A DNA stretch of 64,000 nucleotides from Nannocystis pusilla (GCF_020073745.1 NZ_JAIRAU010000056.1:310001-374000), one strand, 5' to 3'; counted from the stretch's first letter, positions 33,520 through 42,540 are shown. Program-made: numbers and translations. Notes: generated from the letters alone by a model not told the origin.

Positions 33520-36093
33520 ATGAACACCAACTTAGCGCGTTATTGGGCACTCTCCGGACTTGCGCTGCTCAGCCCCGCGCTCGCCGGATGCGGCAACGAC
33601 CAGCAGGTCGGGACCGACACCGCCAACAACGACACGTCGACGACCGACACCACCGGCGCGCCGACGACGACGACGACGACGGCGACCTCGGTGCCGACGA
33701 CGACGGACGTCACGGACACGGGCGTGTCGGCGACCGAGACGACGACCGCGACCACCGTCGAGTCGACGTCGACCAGCACGACGGCCGACACGACCACCTC
33801 CGAGTCGACGACGGGGCCGGTCAGCGGGACCACCGGCGTCGACATGTGCATGACGATCCTCTGCGGCGAGCCGGCGGTCTGCTGCCCGGCCGGCGACGAG
33901 TGCGTCGACGGGGCGTGCCTGCCCCTGTGCGAGAGCGGCATCCGCTGCGGCGACGACAAGTCGGTCTGCTGCGACGCCGGCGCGGTGTGCCTCGGGGACG
34001 TGTGCCAGCAGCCGCTCGGCCCGTGCGCCGACTCGTACGACTGCGAGCCCGGTGAATACTGCGAGCCGCTGTTCGGCCAGTGCCTGCCGCAGCCCGACCC
34101 GCTCGACTGCGAGGTCGTGCCGACGTTCGACGACATCCAGCCGCAGCTCGAGTGGGCCTGGACGACCAACCAGGTCATCTCGCTGCCGGTCATCGCCGAC
34201 GTCGACGGCGACGGCAAGCCGGACGTGGTGGTCAACACGACCCGCATCGACGGCGGAGCCGGCTACCTGATCGGCGAGATCGTGGTGCTCGACGGCACGA
34301 ACGGGCAGGAGAAGTGGCGCATCACCCACGACCCGCAGATGATGAAGTTCGGCTCGCACGGCCGCTCGTCGGTCGCGGTCGCCGACGTGAGCGGCGACGG
34401 CCTGCCCGACATCATCTACGCCGGCCGCGAAGAGGCGGGCAAGGTCTCGCCGGTCCATGCAGTCGACGGGATGGGCGCCCACCTGTGGACGTCGCGCCTG
34501 CCCAACAACAGCATCGCGAAGTTCCGCATCGAGAACGGGGCCGCGGCGGTCGTCAACCTCGACAACGATCCGGAGGCCGAGATCGCGTTCGGCGCGTCGC
34601 TCCTCGACAACGACGGCCTCATGGTGTGGAACCAGCCGTGGAACGGCCAGATGAACCAGAACGGGTCGATGTACGGCACGCCGATGAGCGGCCAGAATCC
34701 GATCTACCCCGGCGGCGTGGCGACCTTCGCCGACCTCGACGGCGACACCAAGCCGGAGCTGGTCACCGGCCGCGACGCGTGGAAGATCGAGTGGGTCCCC
34801 GGCAACCCGCCGTCGGTGACGATGACCCTGTTCTGGTCGAACAAGACCAACCCGGTCTCGAGCCACAACAACGACGGCTGGCCGTCGGTCGCCGACCTCG
34901 ACGGCGACGGCAAGCCCGAGGTGGTGCTGGTCGCGTGGCCGGCCATCCGCGTGATCAACGGTCAGACGGGCGCGCTGTGGTGCGGCGTCGACCCGACCGA
35001 CGTGATGTGCCAGGCCAACCCGGCCCTGCGCACGCAGCCGATCAAGATCGCGGGTGACGACCTCGGCGGTCCGGCGACCATCGCCGACTTCGACGGCGAC
35101 GGGCGCCCCGAGGCGGGCATCGCCGGCGGCGTCCGCTACGCGGTCTACGACTTCAACCGCCCCGGCTTCGGCGGCGACAACGTCCCCGAGACCGTCGTGA
35201 AGCCGGCCGCCGACGATCCTCCCGTCCTCGGGGCGATGTACCCCCGCTGGAGGGCCATCATCCAGGACAAGTCGTCGGCCGCGACCGGCTCGTCGGTGTT
35301 CGACTTCCAGGGCGACGGCAAGGCCGAGGTCGCGTACCAGGACGAGTGCTTCGCCCGCGTGTACGACGGCGCCACCGGTGAGGTGCAGCTGCAGATCATG
35401 AACTCGAGCGCGACGATCCACGAGTACCCGCTCGTGGCCGATGTCGACGGCGACGGCAACTCCGAGTTCGTCGTGGTCGCCAACTTCGCCGATCCGCAGA
35501 ACATCACCGATTGCCAGGCGGCGACGCCCGGCTGGACCGCGCGCAAGGGCGTGTTCGTGTACGGGGCCGGCGGGGACAACTGGGTGCCGACCCGCAAGGT
35601 CTGGACGCAGCACACCTATCACGTGACCAACGCCGACTCGGCCGGCAACCCGCCGATGAGCGAGGAGGCCAACTGGACCGTCGGGGGCCTCAACAACTTC
35701 CGCCAGAACGTGCAGGGCGAGGGCGTGTTCAACGCCGCCGACCTGACCATCTCGCTGGCGGCAGACCTCAACGAGTGCTCCGACGAGCTGGTGCTCGTGG
35801 CCACCATCTACAACGAGGGCGCGCTCGGCGTGCCGCCGGGCATCGATGTCTCGTTCCACGAGGGCACCGACAACACCGGCGTGAAGCTCGGCACCAAGCC
35901 GACCACGCAACAGATCCTCCCCGGCGGCTCGACCCAGCTCAAGTGGAGCATCAAGCCCGGCCCCGACAAGAACAACAAGAAGAACTACTTCGTCGAGATC
36001 GATCCGGGCAACAACGCCGGCCTCATCCAGGAGTGCAACGAGGACAACAACGGCGCCGTCGTGACCGAGGCGTTCTGCCCCGAGGCGGGCTGA
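33520..36093 (+). CDS. FG-GAP/VCBS-repeat lipoprotein with CARDB-like C-terminus
   Basis: 857 residues from the ATG at 33520. Lipobox LAGC, then a long Thr/Ser linker (about 25-115), then a Cys-rich segment (about 120-190) with paired CCPAGDEC and CCDAGAVC blocks. The main body has at least six FG-GAP repeats with calcium-binding signatures such as DVDGDGKPDV, DVSGDGLPD, DLDGDTKPE, DLDGDGKPEV, DFDGDGRPE and DVDGDGNSE, giving an integrin-like beta propeller. A CARDB-like beta-sandwich (LVLVATIYNEGALG) ends the protein. Likely a calcium-dependent surface adhesin. A hairpin terminator follows. Confidence 0.85.
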   Translation: MNTNLARYWALSGLALLSPALAGCGNDQQVGTDTANNDTSTTDTTGAPTTTTTTATSVPTTTDVTDTGVSATETTTATTVESTSTSTTADTTTSESTTGPVSGTTGVDMCMTILCGEPAVCCPAGDECVDGACLPLCESGIRCGDDKSVCCDAGAVCLGDVCQQPLGPCADSYDCEPGEYCEPLFGQCLPQPDPLDCEVVPTFDDIQPQLEWAWTTNQVISLPVIADVDGDGKPDVVVNTTRIDGGAGYLIGEIVVLDGTNGQEKWRITHDPQMMKFGSHGRSSVAVADVSGDGLPDIIYAGREEAGKVSPVHAVDGMGAHLWTSRLPNNSIAKFRIENGAAAVVNLDNDPEAEIAFGASLLDNDGLMVWNQPWNGQMNQNGSMYGTPMSGQNPIYPGGVATFADLDGDTKPELVTGRDAWKIEWVPGNPPSVTMTLFWSNKTNPVSSHNNDGWPSVADLDGDGKPEVVLVAWPAIRVINGQTGALWCGVDPTDVMCQANPALRTQPIKIAGDDLGGPATIADFDGDGRPEAGIAGGVRYAVYDFNRPGFGGDNVPETVVKPAADDPPVLGAMYPRWRAIIQDKSSAATGSSVFDFQGDGKAEVAYQDECFARVYDGATGEVQLQIMNSSATIHEYPLVADVDGDGNSEFVVVANFADPQNITDCQAATPGWTARKGVFVYGAGGDNWVPTRKVWTQHTYHVTNADSAGNPPMSEEANWTVGGLNNFRQNVQGEGVFNAADLTISLAADLNECSDELVLVATIYNEGALGVPPGIDVSFHEGTDNTGVKLGTKPTTQQILPGGSTQLKWSIKPGPDKNNKKNYFVEIDPGNNAGLIQECNEDNNGAVVTEAFCPEAG

Positions 36094-36115
36094 CGCCCGA
36101 CTCCTGAGCGCCCGA

Positions 36116-36148
36116 ACGGGCCGGTCGGCGCGACGCCGGTCGGCCCGT
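36116..36148 (+). terminator. Hairpin terminator after the FG-GAP gene
   Basis: Arms ACGGGCCG and CGGCCCGT, extended through a 2-nt mismatch by a further 5 bp with a 3-nt loop, followed by TCGTCATTTC. The hairpin starts 22 bp after the stop codon. The T-tract is poor. Confidence 0.6.
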
Positions 36149-36529
36149 CGTCATTTCAGTGGCAGACTCGCCGGGCGGTCGTCGTTCGAGCGCATCGACG
36201 ACGAGGGGCGGCCATGGCCGCCGCGGGTCCGCCCGGAGGCCAGTACACCGCGCCGTCATGCCGGGGCGACGCCTCGACCGCTGCTCGAGCGCGCGGCCGT
36301 CCCGCGCATGGCGAGCCGCCTGTGCGGGGGCGAGGCCTCCGGCCGGGGACGAGGTGAAGCTCCGGGCTGCGCACGCGACCGCGCCGCCTGGTCGTGGCGG
36401 AGGGTGAGCGCGGGCTGGTGAGCGTGCGCCGGTGGCCACGCCAGGCTCGGCTGCTGCGCTGGTGTGCCGTGCAGCGCGTGTCGACCGGCTGATCGGCTCG
36501 TCGTCGGTGGCGAACCGCGGGGTCGAACG

Positions 36530-36599
36530 GCTGTCCGATCGGGCATGTTCGCCGCGGCATGTCCTTCGGGATATGCTTCTTCAAACATGTCCCTGAAGG
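36530..36599. repeat. 14-bp repeat array, 5 units in strict phase, convergent junction
   Basis: Units start at 36530, 36544, 36558, 36572 and 36586 (GCTGTCCGATCGGG, CATGTTCGCCGCGG, CATGTCCTTCGGGA, TATGCTTCTTCAAA, CATGTCCCTGAAGG). It lies between the convergent FG-GAP and low-complexity protein genes. Confidence 0.85.
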
Positions 36600-36618
36600 A
36601 AGCCGTCAGAAACGCGAA

Positions 36619-36644
36619 GAGCGCGACGAGGTCTCGTCGCGCTC
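36619..36644 (-). terminator. Strong hairpin, probable terminator of the minus-strand gene
   Basis: Perfect 12-base inverted repeat GAGCGCGACGAG / CTCGTCGCGCTC, 2 bases apart, 25 bp beyond the stop codon at 36669. On the minus strand it is followed by GTTTCTG, a weak T-tract. Confidence 0.65.
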
Positions 36645-36668
36645 TCGCGGTTCGGGCCGCGGGGGCCG

Positions 36669-37694
36669 TCAGAAGCGGGCGGTGAGGGTCAGCTGACCGC
36701 CGCCGACCCGGCTGCCGGCGTTGAGCCTGGCGTTCTTGGCCACGCGGACGCCGTACTCGTTGAGCACGCGGTTGCGGTACTTGTCGCGGTGGTACTGGAC
36801 GGTGCCGACGATGCCCATGACGAGGCCGAGGCCCTGCAGCGAGCCGGACACGGCCAGCGAGAAGTCGTCGGTGGCGTACTTGGCCTGCTCCATCGCCAGG
36901 AACGGGCCGACGACCGGGATGAACATGTTCTCGGCCAGGTCACGACAGCGGCCGGGCTTGTTCATGCCGGGGCAGCGGTCGTAGAGGTCGGCGGCGTTGC
37001 TGGCGGTGATCAGGTAGCTGACGCCGAACAGCACCCAGCCGGTGACCATCAGGCCCTTGCGCGGCGGGGGCGGGCGCTTGATCGCCGGCGGCGGAGCGGC
37101 GTGCGACGGCCGCGAGACCACGCGGGTGACGATCCGCGGGGGCGGCGGCGGCGGGGCGTAGCGGGTCTGCGGATAGCGCTGCTGCGGCGGAGCCACGTAC
37201 ACCGGGGCCTGCGGCGGCGTGGTGCGGGTGTTGGTGGTGACCGTCGGCGTCGCGTTCGAGTTGCTGTTCGAGTTGCTGTTGGTGCTGATGTCGGCGCTGC
37301 TCGTCGGCGTGGCGTTGCCCTGCGGCTGGGCCTGGACCTGGATCTGCGGCTGCACGAGCACCTGGATCTGCGGCTGCATCACCGTGCTGCCGGGCGGCAC
37401 GTTGAGCGGCGCGGCACCCGGGGCGGCGAGCGTCTGGCTCTGGCTCTGCGGCCCGGAGACTGCCCCCGGCGGGGTGACCTGCGACTGCGCGCCCGGGGCC
37501 TGGACCTGCGTGTTCACCGGGGCGACCGGCGTCTGCCCGGGGATGGGCTGAGCGAGCGACTCGCCGCCGGGGTCCTGCATGCCGAGCAGCGGGACGCTGC
37601 GTGCGTACGGCGACGCGACGGCGACCGACGGCAACAACAGCGACGCAGCGAAAAGGGGAGTGGCGACGGAGACGAGCAGACGAGACCGCAACAT
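36669..37694 (-). CDS. Low-complexity secreted/membrane protein ending LTLTARF
   Basis: 341 residues. A signal peptide (to about residue 27, VAVAS-P) is followed by about 170 residues rich in Gln/Pro/Ala/Asn, including an (Asn-Ser)n tract and a Pro run near the middle. Two hydrophobic helices (about 217-237 and 258-300) enclose a small Cys pair (DRCPGMNKPGRCRD). The end QLTLTARF matches that of the protein at 7688-8668. Function unknown. Confidence 0.75.
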   Translation of the reverse strand: MLRSRLLVSVATPLFAASLLLPSVAVASPYARSVPLLGMQDPGGESLAQPIPGQTPVAPVNTQVQAPGAQSQVTPPGAVSGPQSQSQTLAAPGAAPLNVPPGSTVMQPQIQVLVQPQIQVQAQPQGNATPTSSADISTNSNSNSNSNATPTVTTNTRTTPPQAPVYVAPPQQRYPQTRYAPPPPPPRIVTRVVSRPSHAAPPPAIKRPPPPRKGLMVTGWVLFGVSYLITASNAADLYDRCPGMNKPGRCRDLAENMFIPVVGPFLAMEQAKYATDDFSLAVSGSLQGLGLVMGIVGTVQYHRDKYRNRVLNEYGVRVAKNARLNAGSRVGGGQLTLTARF

Positions 37695-38072
37695 GACGTG
37701 GCTACCTCGAACGGGATGGCTTCAAGATTGGCAGATGCTCCACGTGCCGACCAGTCGGAAAAGTCAAATATTCCGGCGCAGCGTCGGTCGCCCGGCGCAG
37801 AAAAACCCGGCCGCGATCGGACGCGCACCCGCGCGCCGTGGAATGCGCGAGAGGCGGCCTACCGGCCCGCTTTGGGGCGGGAAACGTCGTTCGAACTCGA
37901 GCCTGGGGTCGCGGGTCGACAGCGCGAGTTCGGCGCCATGTGTCGGGTTGGCCATCGGCTGCCCATCTCCTGCACGCGTCGGTCCGCACGCAAACGATTG
38001 GAAAGACAGACGACCGCGCGACGAAGGGCGAGGCGTGGCGACCGCGGCGATGCATCTTGCGACAGCGGCCTG
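37695..38072. other. 378-bp region without a gene
   Basis: Upstream region of the minus-strand low-complexity gene. An AT-richer patch (GAAAAGTCAAATATTCC, about 37757-37773) is the best place for its promoter. Nothing else is supported. Confidence 0.4.
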
Positions 38073-38600
38073 TCACGCCTCGCCCCGCGACCGGGTCGCC
38101 GGCCAGGCCGCTGCGCCCGGGATCCCCTTCTGCCGCTTCAACTCACGGATCCACAGCTCGCGGGCGGCGGCGCAGAATTCGAGGTGGCGGTCGACGTCCG
38201 GACCGAGCGGCCGCGGGTCGACGCGGACCTTCTCCTCCATCAGGCGGAACCCCGTAGAGAATGTCATCCGTCGGGTGAGGTCCACGGCCTCCGCCTCGGT
38301 CGGCTCGTCGCGGTCGATGAACCGGCGCAGCCCGAGCGCGCGGTTGAGCCGGCCGAAGCGCGGGTTCAGGCGGGCGCTCGAGAACATGCAGCGGACGAAG
38401 AGCGGTGCGTGCGGCCCTCGTACAGCCGCTTGACGTGGCGCGCGACCAGCCGCGGGATCTGCTCGAGCTCGGCGTCCATCAGCTCGGGCCCGCCTGCGGC
38501 CATGTCGCCGTAGAAGGTGACGATGATCTGCTCCACCATCCGTTCCTTGGTACGGAAGTCGTGCCGACGCGCCGCGCCAGCTCGCGCTGGCAGATGCGCC
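38073..38600 (-). pseudogene. Frameshifted gene remnant of unknown family
   Basis: The last about 105 codons on the minus strand read like real protein (MFSSARLNPRFGRLNRALG, MTFSTGFRLMEEKVRVDP, FCAAARELWIRELKRQKG). The same quality of sequence continues upstream in a different frame (RTKERMVEQIIVTFYGDMAAGG, ELEQIPRLVARHVKRLYEGRT) and hits a stop unless the frame shifts near 38405-38415. Joining the two at LYEGRT/APLFVRC gives a smooth alpha-helical protein. Further upstream (to about 38600) a third frame (ICQRELARR) looks best. I infer at least one, probably two, frameshifts: a decayed gene, or sequencing error. No start codon assigned. Confidence 0.55.
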
Positions 38601-38826
38601 GACGAGGGCGCAGCCGACCGCGCGCGAGCTCGCCCCGGCGCTGGCCCGCGCGGCGTGACGATGGAGTCGAGCCGCCGCTCGTCGCGGTGCTCCGGCGCTG
38701 TCGCGAGCAGACCCCGGCGGTGGCAACCAGCCGCGCCGAGCGGACACGACGACGGGGAAGTCGTCCGCCCATTCGGCGCGGGCCCGTAGCTTGCCCGGCG
38801 GGCGCGCGCAGGTGTATGGCCGTCGC

Positions 38827-39753
38827 ATGTCGCTCGCTCAGACCACTCCTCTATGGCGCTCCGTGCCGCTCGGCGCGGCTCTCGGCGCGCCCGTGCTGCT
38901 GAAGATGGAGGCGCTGCAGCCGTGCGGGTCGTTCAAGCTGCGCGGGCTCGGTCGCCTGTGCGCGAGCCGGGTGGCCGGCGGGGCCAGACGGCTGGTATGC
39001 GCGTCCGGCGGGAACGCCGGTCTCGCGGTCGCCTACGCCGGTCGCCGACTGGGGGCGGCGGTGCGGGTGGTGGTGCCGAGCTCGACCACCGCCCGCGCCC
39101 ACGATCTGCTGACCGCCGAGGGCGCGGAGGTCGTGGTGCGCGGCGACGACTGGCTCGCGGCCCATCGAGCGGCGCTCGCCGAGCTGCCGGAAGATGCGAC
39201 CTACATCCACCCGTTCGACGACCCGGAGATCTGGACCGGGCACGCGGACATCGTGGTCGAGGCCGCTGCCCAGGGCGAACGCCCGGGCGCGGTGGTGGTC
39301 GCCGTCGGCGGAGCGGGCCTGCTGTGCGGGGTGCTGCAGGGGATGCACGCGGTCGGCTGGACCGACGTGCCGGTGCTCGCGGTCGAGACCGAGGGCGCGG
39401 CGTCGTACGCGGCCGCGCTGGCCGCCGGCGCGCCGGTTGCGATCCCGGCGATCACCTCCCTGGCGACGACGCTCGGCGCCCGCGCGGTCGCGGCCGAGGC
39501 GGTGACGTGGTCGCGCCGCCACGAGATCGTGCCGTGGACGGTCAGCGACCGCGCCGCGGTGTCGGCCTGCCTGCGCTTCGCCGACGATCACCGGGTGCTG
39601 GTCGAGCCGGCCTGCGGAGCTGGCCTTTCGGTCATCTATGATCGCGCGCCGCCGATCGCCGGTCGCGGACCGGTGCTGGTGATCGTGTGCGGCGGGGCGG
39701 GTGTCGACCTCGCGCTCCTGCGCGCGTGGGCCGAACGCACCGGCGTCCGCTGA
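38827..39753 (+). CDS. Threonine dehydratase-like PLP-dependent enzyme
   Basis: 308 residues from the ATG at 38827. Fold type II PLP enzyme: Schiff-base lysine in GSFKLRG (about residue 37), phosphate-binding SGGNAG (about 61-66, where active dehydratases have S/GxGN) and a C-terminal glycine loop VAVGGAGLLCG. It is shorter than threonine/serine dehydratases with an ACT domain and close to serine/threonine ammonia-lyase or serine racemase in size. The product could be 2-oxobutyrate or pyruvate plus ammonia. Stands alone. Confidence 0.8.
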   Translation: MSLAQTTPLWRSVPLGAALGAPVLLKMEALQPCGSFKLRGLGRLCASRVAGGARRLVCASGGNAGLAVAYAGRRLGAAVRVVVPSSTTARAHDLLTAEGAEVVVRGDDWLAAHRAALAELPEDATYIHPFDDPEIWTGHADIVVEAAAQGERPGAVVVAVGGAGLLCGVLQGMHAVGWTDVPVLAVETEGAASYAAALAAGAPVAIPAITSLATTLGARAVAAEAVTWSRRHEIVPWTVSDRAAVSACLRFADDHRVLVEPACGAGLSVIYDRAPPIAGRGPVLVIVCGGAGVDLALLRAWAERTGVR

Positions 39754-39923
39754 CGCACCGCCGCGATCGTGCGCGGCTTGACCGGGCTGCTGGGCCCGGC
39801 GACCGTGCACGAGGGAGGGCGGGCGGCATTGCAGAGCTGCGGGACGTGCGACGCGCCCGGGACCGGGAGCACGAGCCGAGCGGCGGGTTCGCCGGCGCGA
39901 CGACCTGTGCGAAGCTTCGGCCC

Positions 39924-41165
39924 GTGAGCGACCCGAGGCCCGTGCCCGCCGCCGCCCCCTGGGCCGAGGACATGCGCACGTTCGGCGTGACCGGCACGAA
40001 CGGCAAGACGTCGACGACGACGATGCTGGCGGCGATCGTGCGCGCGGCGGGCGAGCGGGTGTTCTCGGCGACGACTCTCGACTATTCGCTCGACGGCAGG
40101 CCGCTGGCGGTCGAGCGCAGCTGGCAGGGCTTCCTCGCCGCGGCCGAGCAGTCGCGGGCCGCCGGGGCCCGCCACGCGGTGGTCGAGATCACCAGCCAGG
40201 CGCTGGCCCGCGGCTACGCCAAGCGCTGGCGCTTCGACCTGGCGGTGTTCACCAACCTGTCGCCCGACCACTTCAAGAGCCACGGCTCGTGGGAGCACTA
40301 CCTCGCCAGCAAGGCCCAGCTGTTCGTCCATACGTCGCCGGGCGGCGCGGCGATCCTCAACGCCCGCGACCCGGCGGCGCTGCTCATCGACCAGGTGACG
40401 CCGGTCGACGTCCGCCGCGTGTGGTACGGCGTGCTGTCTCGCGGGGCATGTTTGATGAAACATGACCTGGAAGCCATGTCCGTGGAGACATCCATCGACG
40501 GGACGGCGCTGACGCTGGCGCCGTCGCCCCTGGCCGAGGCGCTCGGCGGGGCGCTGCGCGTGGCCTACGTCGGCGAGGTGTTCGCCGAGAACGCGCTGGC
40601 GGCGGCGGCGGCGGCGCTGGCGGCCGGCTTGCCGGCGGCGGCGGTGCGCGCGGGGCTGGCGGGCTGCCCGATCGTGCCCGGGCGCTTCGAGGTGCTGGGC
40701 CGGGCGCCGGTGGCGGTCGTCGACTACGCGCACACGCCCGACGCGCTGGCGCGGACGTGCGCGACGGCGCGGGCGATCGCCGGCGAGCACCGCGTGATCG
40801 TGGTGTTCGGCGCCGGCGGCGACACGGACGCCGGCAAGCGCGAGCCGATGGGCGAGGCGGTCGGGAGCGCGGCCGACGTCGCGGTGGTGACGACCGACAA
40901 CCCGCGGCGCGAAGATCCGCGGCAGATCGCGGCGAACCTGCGCGCGGGGCTGTCGCGCGGCGGTCGGGCGCAGATCGTCGAGGAGCCCGACCGGCTGCGG
41001 GCGATCGCCATGGCGCTCGAGCTGGCGCAGCCCGGCGACGTCGTGGTGGTCGCCGGCAAGGGCCACGAGTCGGGCCAGACGATCGGCGACGAGACGCTGC
41101 CGTTCTCCGACCGCGCGATGGTCCGGCGCTTGCTCGGACTGGAGAGCGACGGGGATGACGCTTGA
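39924..41165 (+). CDS. MurE-like Mur ligase lacking the N-terminal UDP-binding domain
   Basis: 413 residues from GTG 39924 (an ATG at 39972 is just before the motif). It starts almost at the P-loop GVTGTNGKTST of the Mur ligase ATPase domain. The middle has VEITSQAL and FTNLSPDHFKSHGS, the MurE-type sequences. The C-terminal domain has VVDYAHTPDAL, GAGGDTDAGKR, TTDNPRREDP (the DNPR motif of mDAP-adding MurE) and GKGHESGQ. A full MurE has about 90 more residues at the N-terminus that bind the UDP-sugar, so this is probably not the housekeeping enzyme. A 70-bp 14-bp-repeat array (40433-40502) is translated in the central domain. Overlaps the next gene by 11 bp. Confidence 0.8.
   Translation: MSDPRPVPAAAPWAEDMRTFGVTGTNGKTSTTTMLAAIVRAAGERVFSATTLDYSLDGRPLAVERSWQGFLAAAEQSRAAGARHAVVEITSQALARGYAKRWRFDLAVFTNLSPDHFKSHGSWEHYLASKAQLFVHTSPGGAAILNARDPAALLIDQVTPVDVRRVWYGVLSRGACLMKHDLEAMSVETSIDGTALTLAPSPLAEALGGALRVAYVGEVFAENALAAAAAALAAGLPAAAVRAGLAGCPIVPGRFEVLGRAPVAVVDYAHTPDALARTCATARAIAGEHRVIVVFGAGGDTDAGKREPMGEAVGSAADVAVVTTDNPRREDPRQIAANLRAGLSRGGRAQIVEEPDRLRAIAMALELAQPGDVVVVAGKGHESGQTIGDETLPFSDRAMVRRLLGLESDGDDA
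40433..40502. repeat. 14-bp repeat array, 5 units, inside the Mur ligase gene
   Basis: Units start at 40433, 40447, 40461, 40475 and 40489. The second forms CATGTTTGATGAAACATG: both arms changed together (TTT/AAA instead of TCC/GGA), a compensatory change. The array encodes ...SRGACLMKHDLEAMSVETSIDG..., a stretch with no counterpart that I know in MurE. Confidence 0.85.
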
Positions 41166-42162
41166 GGCCCAGGTCGGCGCGCGCCCGGACTGGAGGGTGA
41201 CGGTGATGACGCTCGAGGCCCGGGTCCAGCGGGCGCTGGCCGAGCGGCGGCGGGCGCTGCAACGCCGCTTCGGCTGGGCCGGGCCGGGGCTGCGCTGCGG
41301 CGTCGAGCCGCGGCGGCGGGCGCTGGTGGTCAGCGGCGAGGCGCTGAGCCGGCGGGCGCTGGCGGCCGCGCTGGCGCAGCTGCAGGCGGAGTTGCCGGAC
41401 GGCTGGAGCGTCGACGCGGCCGGGACGCAGATCGCGGCGCCGCAGCGGTGGTTCGCGCTGGCGCCGGGGGTCACCCGCCTGTGGCGCGCGCCGCCGAGAT
41501 TGGACATGGTCGGCGGAGCATGTCGTTCGGAGCATGCTCGAGAGGGCATGGCCGATCGGGCATGGGATTTCGGGCATGTCCGGGAGGGCAGCGAGTTGTG
41601 CACCGAGCTGCTGCCCGGCGACGGGCCGGTCGGGGTGCTGGCGGCGGTGGGCGACAGCGTGCTGGTGCGGGCCCGCGACGGGACGCTCGGGTGGACGCGG
41701 GCGCGGCTCGGCCCGACGACGGCAGCCCAGGCGCCGACGAGGTGCTCGCGCGCGGCCGGCGAGGCGGCGCTGACGCGGGCGCTGCGGCGCTTCCGCGGGG
41801 CGCAGTACGTGCTCGGCGGGACGACGCCGCTCGGGGTCGACTGCTCGGGGCTGGTCCAGCGGGCGGTCCGTTCGGCGCTCGGGGTGGTGCTGCCGCGCCA
41901 CTCGAGCGACCAGCTCGCGCTGGCGGCGGCGCCGGTGCGCCCGCTCGGCGAGCCGGGCGACCTGCTGTTCCTGTGGGGCGCGGGCGAGGCGGCGTGCCAC
42001 GTCGGGGTCGTGCTCCGCGGCGCGAGGGCCGGGGCGCGCACGCTGATCCACGCGTCGTCGCGCCGCGGGCGGGTGATCGAGGAGCCGCTCGAGCAGGCGC
42101 TGGCCCGAACGTCGCGCTGGCGACACATGGAGCTCGAGCAGGTGCTGGCGTCGCCGTCGTGA
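41155..42162 (+). CDS. NlpC/P60 cell-wall hydrolase
   Basis: 335 residues from ATG 41155, overlapping the Mur ligase by 11 bp; an alternative start at 41206 reads the same MTLEA. Residues 1-110 are helical and unrecognised. Residues about 140-180 look SH3-like (VGVLAAVGDSVLVRARDG). The NlpC/P60 domain (about 200-320) has the catalytic Cys in GVDCSGLVQ, His in ACHVGVVL and a third polar His in LIHASS. It should cleave peptidoglycan peptides, which fits its coupling to a Mur ligase-like gene (possible peptide recycling). The two genes likely form an operon. A pure 84-bp tandem array (28 codons) is inserted between the N-terminal part and the SH3-like region. Confidence 0.8.
   Translation: MTLEAQVGARPDWRVTVMTLEARVQRALAERRRALQRRFGWAGPGLRCGVEPRRRALVVSGEALSRRALAAALAQLQAELPDGWSVDAAGTQIAAPQRWFALAPGVTRLWRAPPRLDMVGGACRSEHAREGMADRAWDFGHVREGSELCTELLPGDGPVGVLAAVGDSVLVRARDGTLGWTRARLGPTTAAQAPTRCSRAAGEAALTRALRRFRGAQYVLGGTTPLGVDCSGLVQRAVRSALGVVLPRHSSDQLALAAAPVRPLGEPGDLLFLWGAGEAACHVGVVLRGARAGARTLIHASSRRGRVIEEPLEQALARTSRWRHMELEQVLASPS
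41505..41588. repeat. 14-bp repeat array, 6 units in strict phase, inside the NlpC/P60 gene
   Basis: Six contiguous 14-mers from 41505, every one starting CATG (for example CATGGTCGGCGGAG, CATGTCGTTCGGAG, CATGGCCGATCGGG). Total 84 bp, a multiple of three, so the frame is kept. It encodes a hydrophilic linker beginning DMVGGACRSEHAREG. Confidence 0.95.
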
Positions 42163-42540
42163 CGGCGGCTCTGCTGCCCATGGGACATGTCGTTTAAGTC
42201 ATGTCCTATGGAACATGTCATTCGCGGGGGCGCCGCGGATCGAGCCGGCGCCGACGGCTCCGCGGCCGGATCGCGCCGCGCGCAGCGACCTGGACGTTGC
42301 GCGCGCAGCAGGTTCGAGTGGGGTCGCGATGGCCACGAGAGGCGAGGACCGTTTCGCTCCATACAGGCGCTGGCGGCCGCGTGGCGGCGATTCGCGGGCG
42401 AGCGGCGTTCTCGTGCCGCGATGGCCTCGCGTGTGACAAATGCGGCGGTTACATGTCGCAGTGTTCGCGCTGCGGTGCCGCGCCGTTCTGGCAGAGATGT
42501 CACTTGCTGCGCCGCGAGCGTCGGCATAGCGTCCGCGCCG
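42163..42540. other. 378-bp intergenic region before the receptor kinase
   Basis: Contains a 14-bp array at 42172-42227. The rest has no recognisable gene; the kinase frame is open through much of it, but the upstream part is Arg-rich with no good start. Confidence 0.5.
42172..42227. repeat. 14-bp repeat array, 4 units in phase
   Basis: Units start at 42172, 42186, 42200 and 42214 (TGCTGCCCATGGGA, CATGTCGTTTAAGT, CATGTCCTATGGAA, CATGTCATTCGCGG), 10 bp after the NlpC/P60 stop. Confidence 0.85.

Larger units (their letters stand above)
36149..36668. other. Gene-free gap between convergent genes
   Basis: About 520 bp without a convincing gene; open frames are Arg/Ala/Pro-rich on both strands. 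It contains a 14-bp repeat array (36530-36599) and a strong hairpin (36619-36644). Confidence 0.55.

Noticed and set aside
41505..41588. 14-bp arrays as inserted mobile elements with transposase
   Set aside because: No transposase, target-site duplication or terminal inverted repeats are visible; arrays differ in unit number and sequence.
42495..42525. Sigma-54 promoter (TGGCA...TTGCT) upstream of the receptor kinase
   Set aside because: The elements are about four bases too far apart for a -24/-12 promoter.
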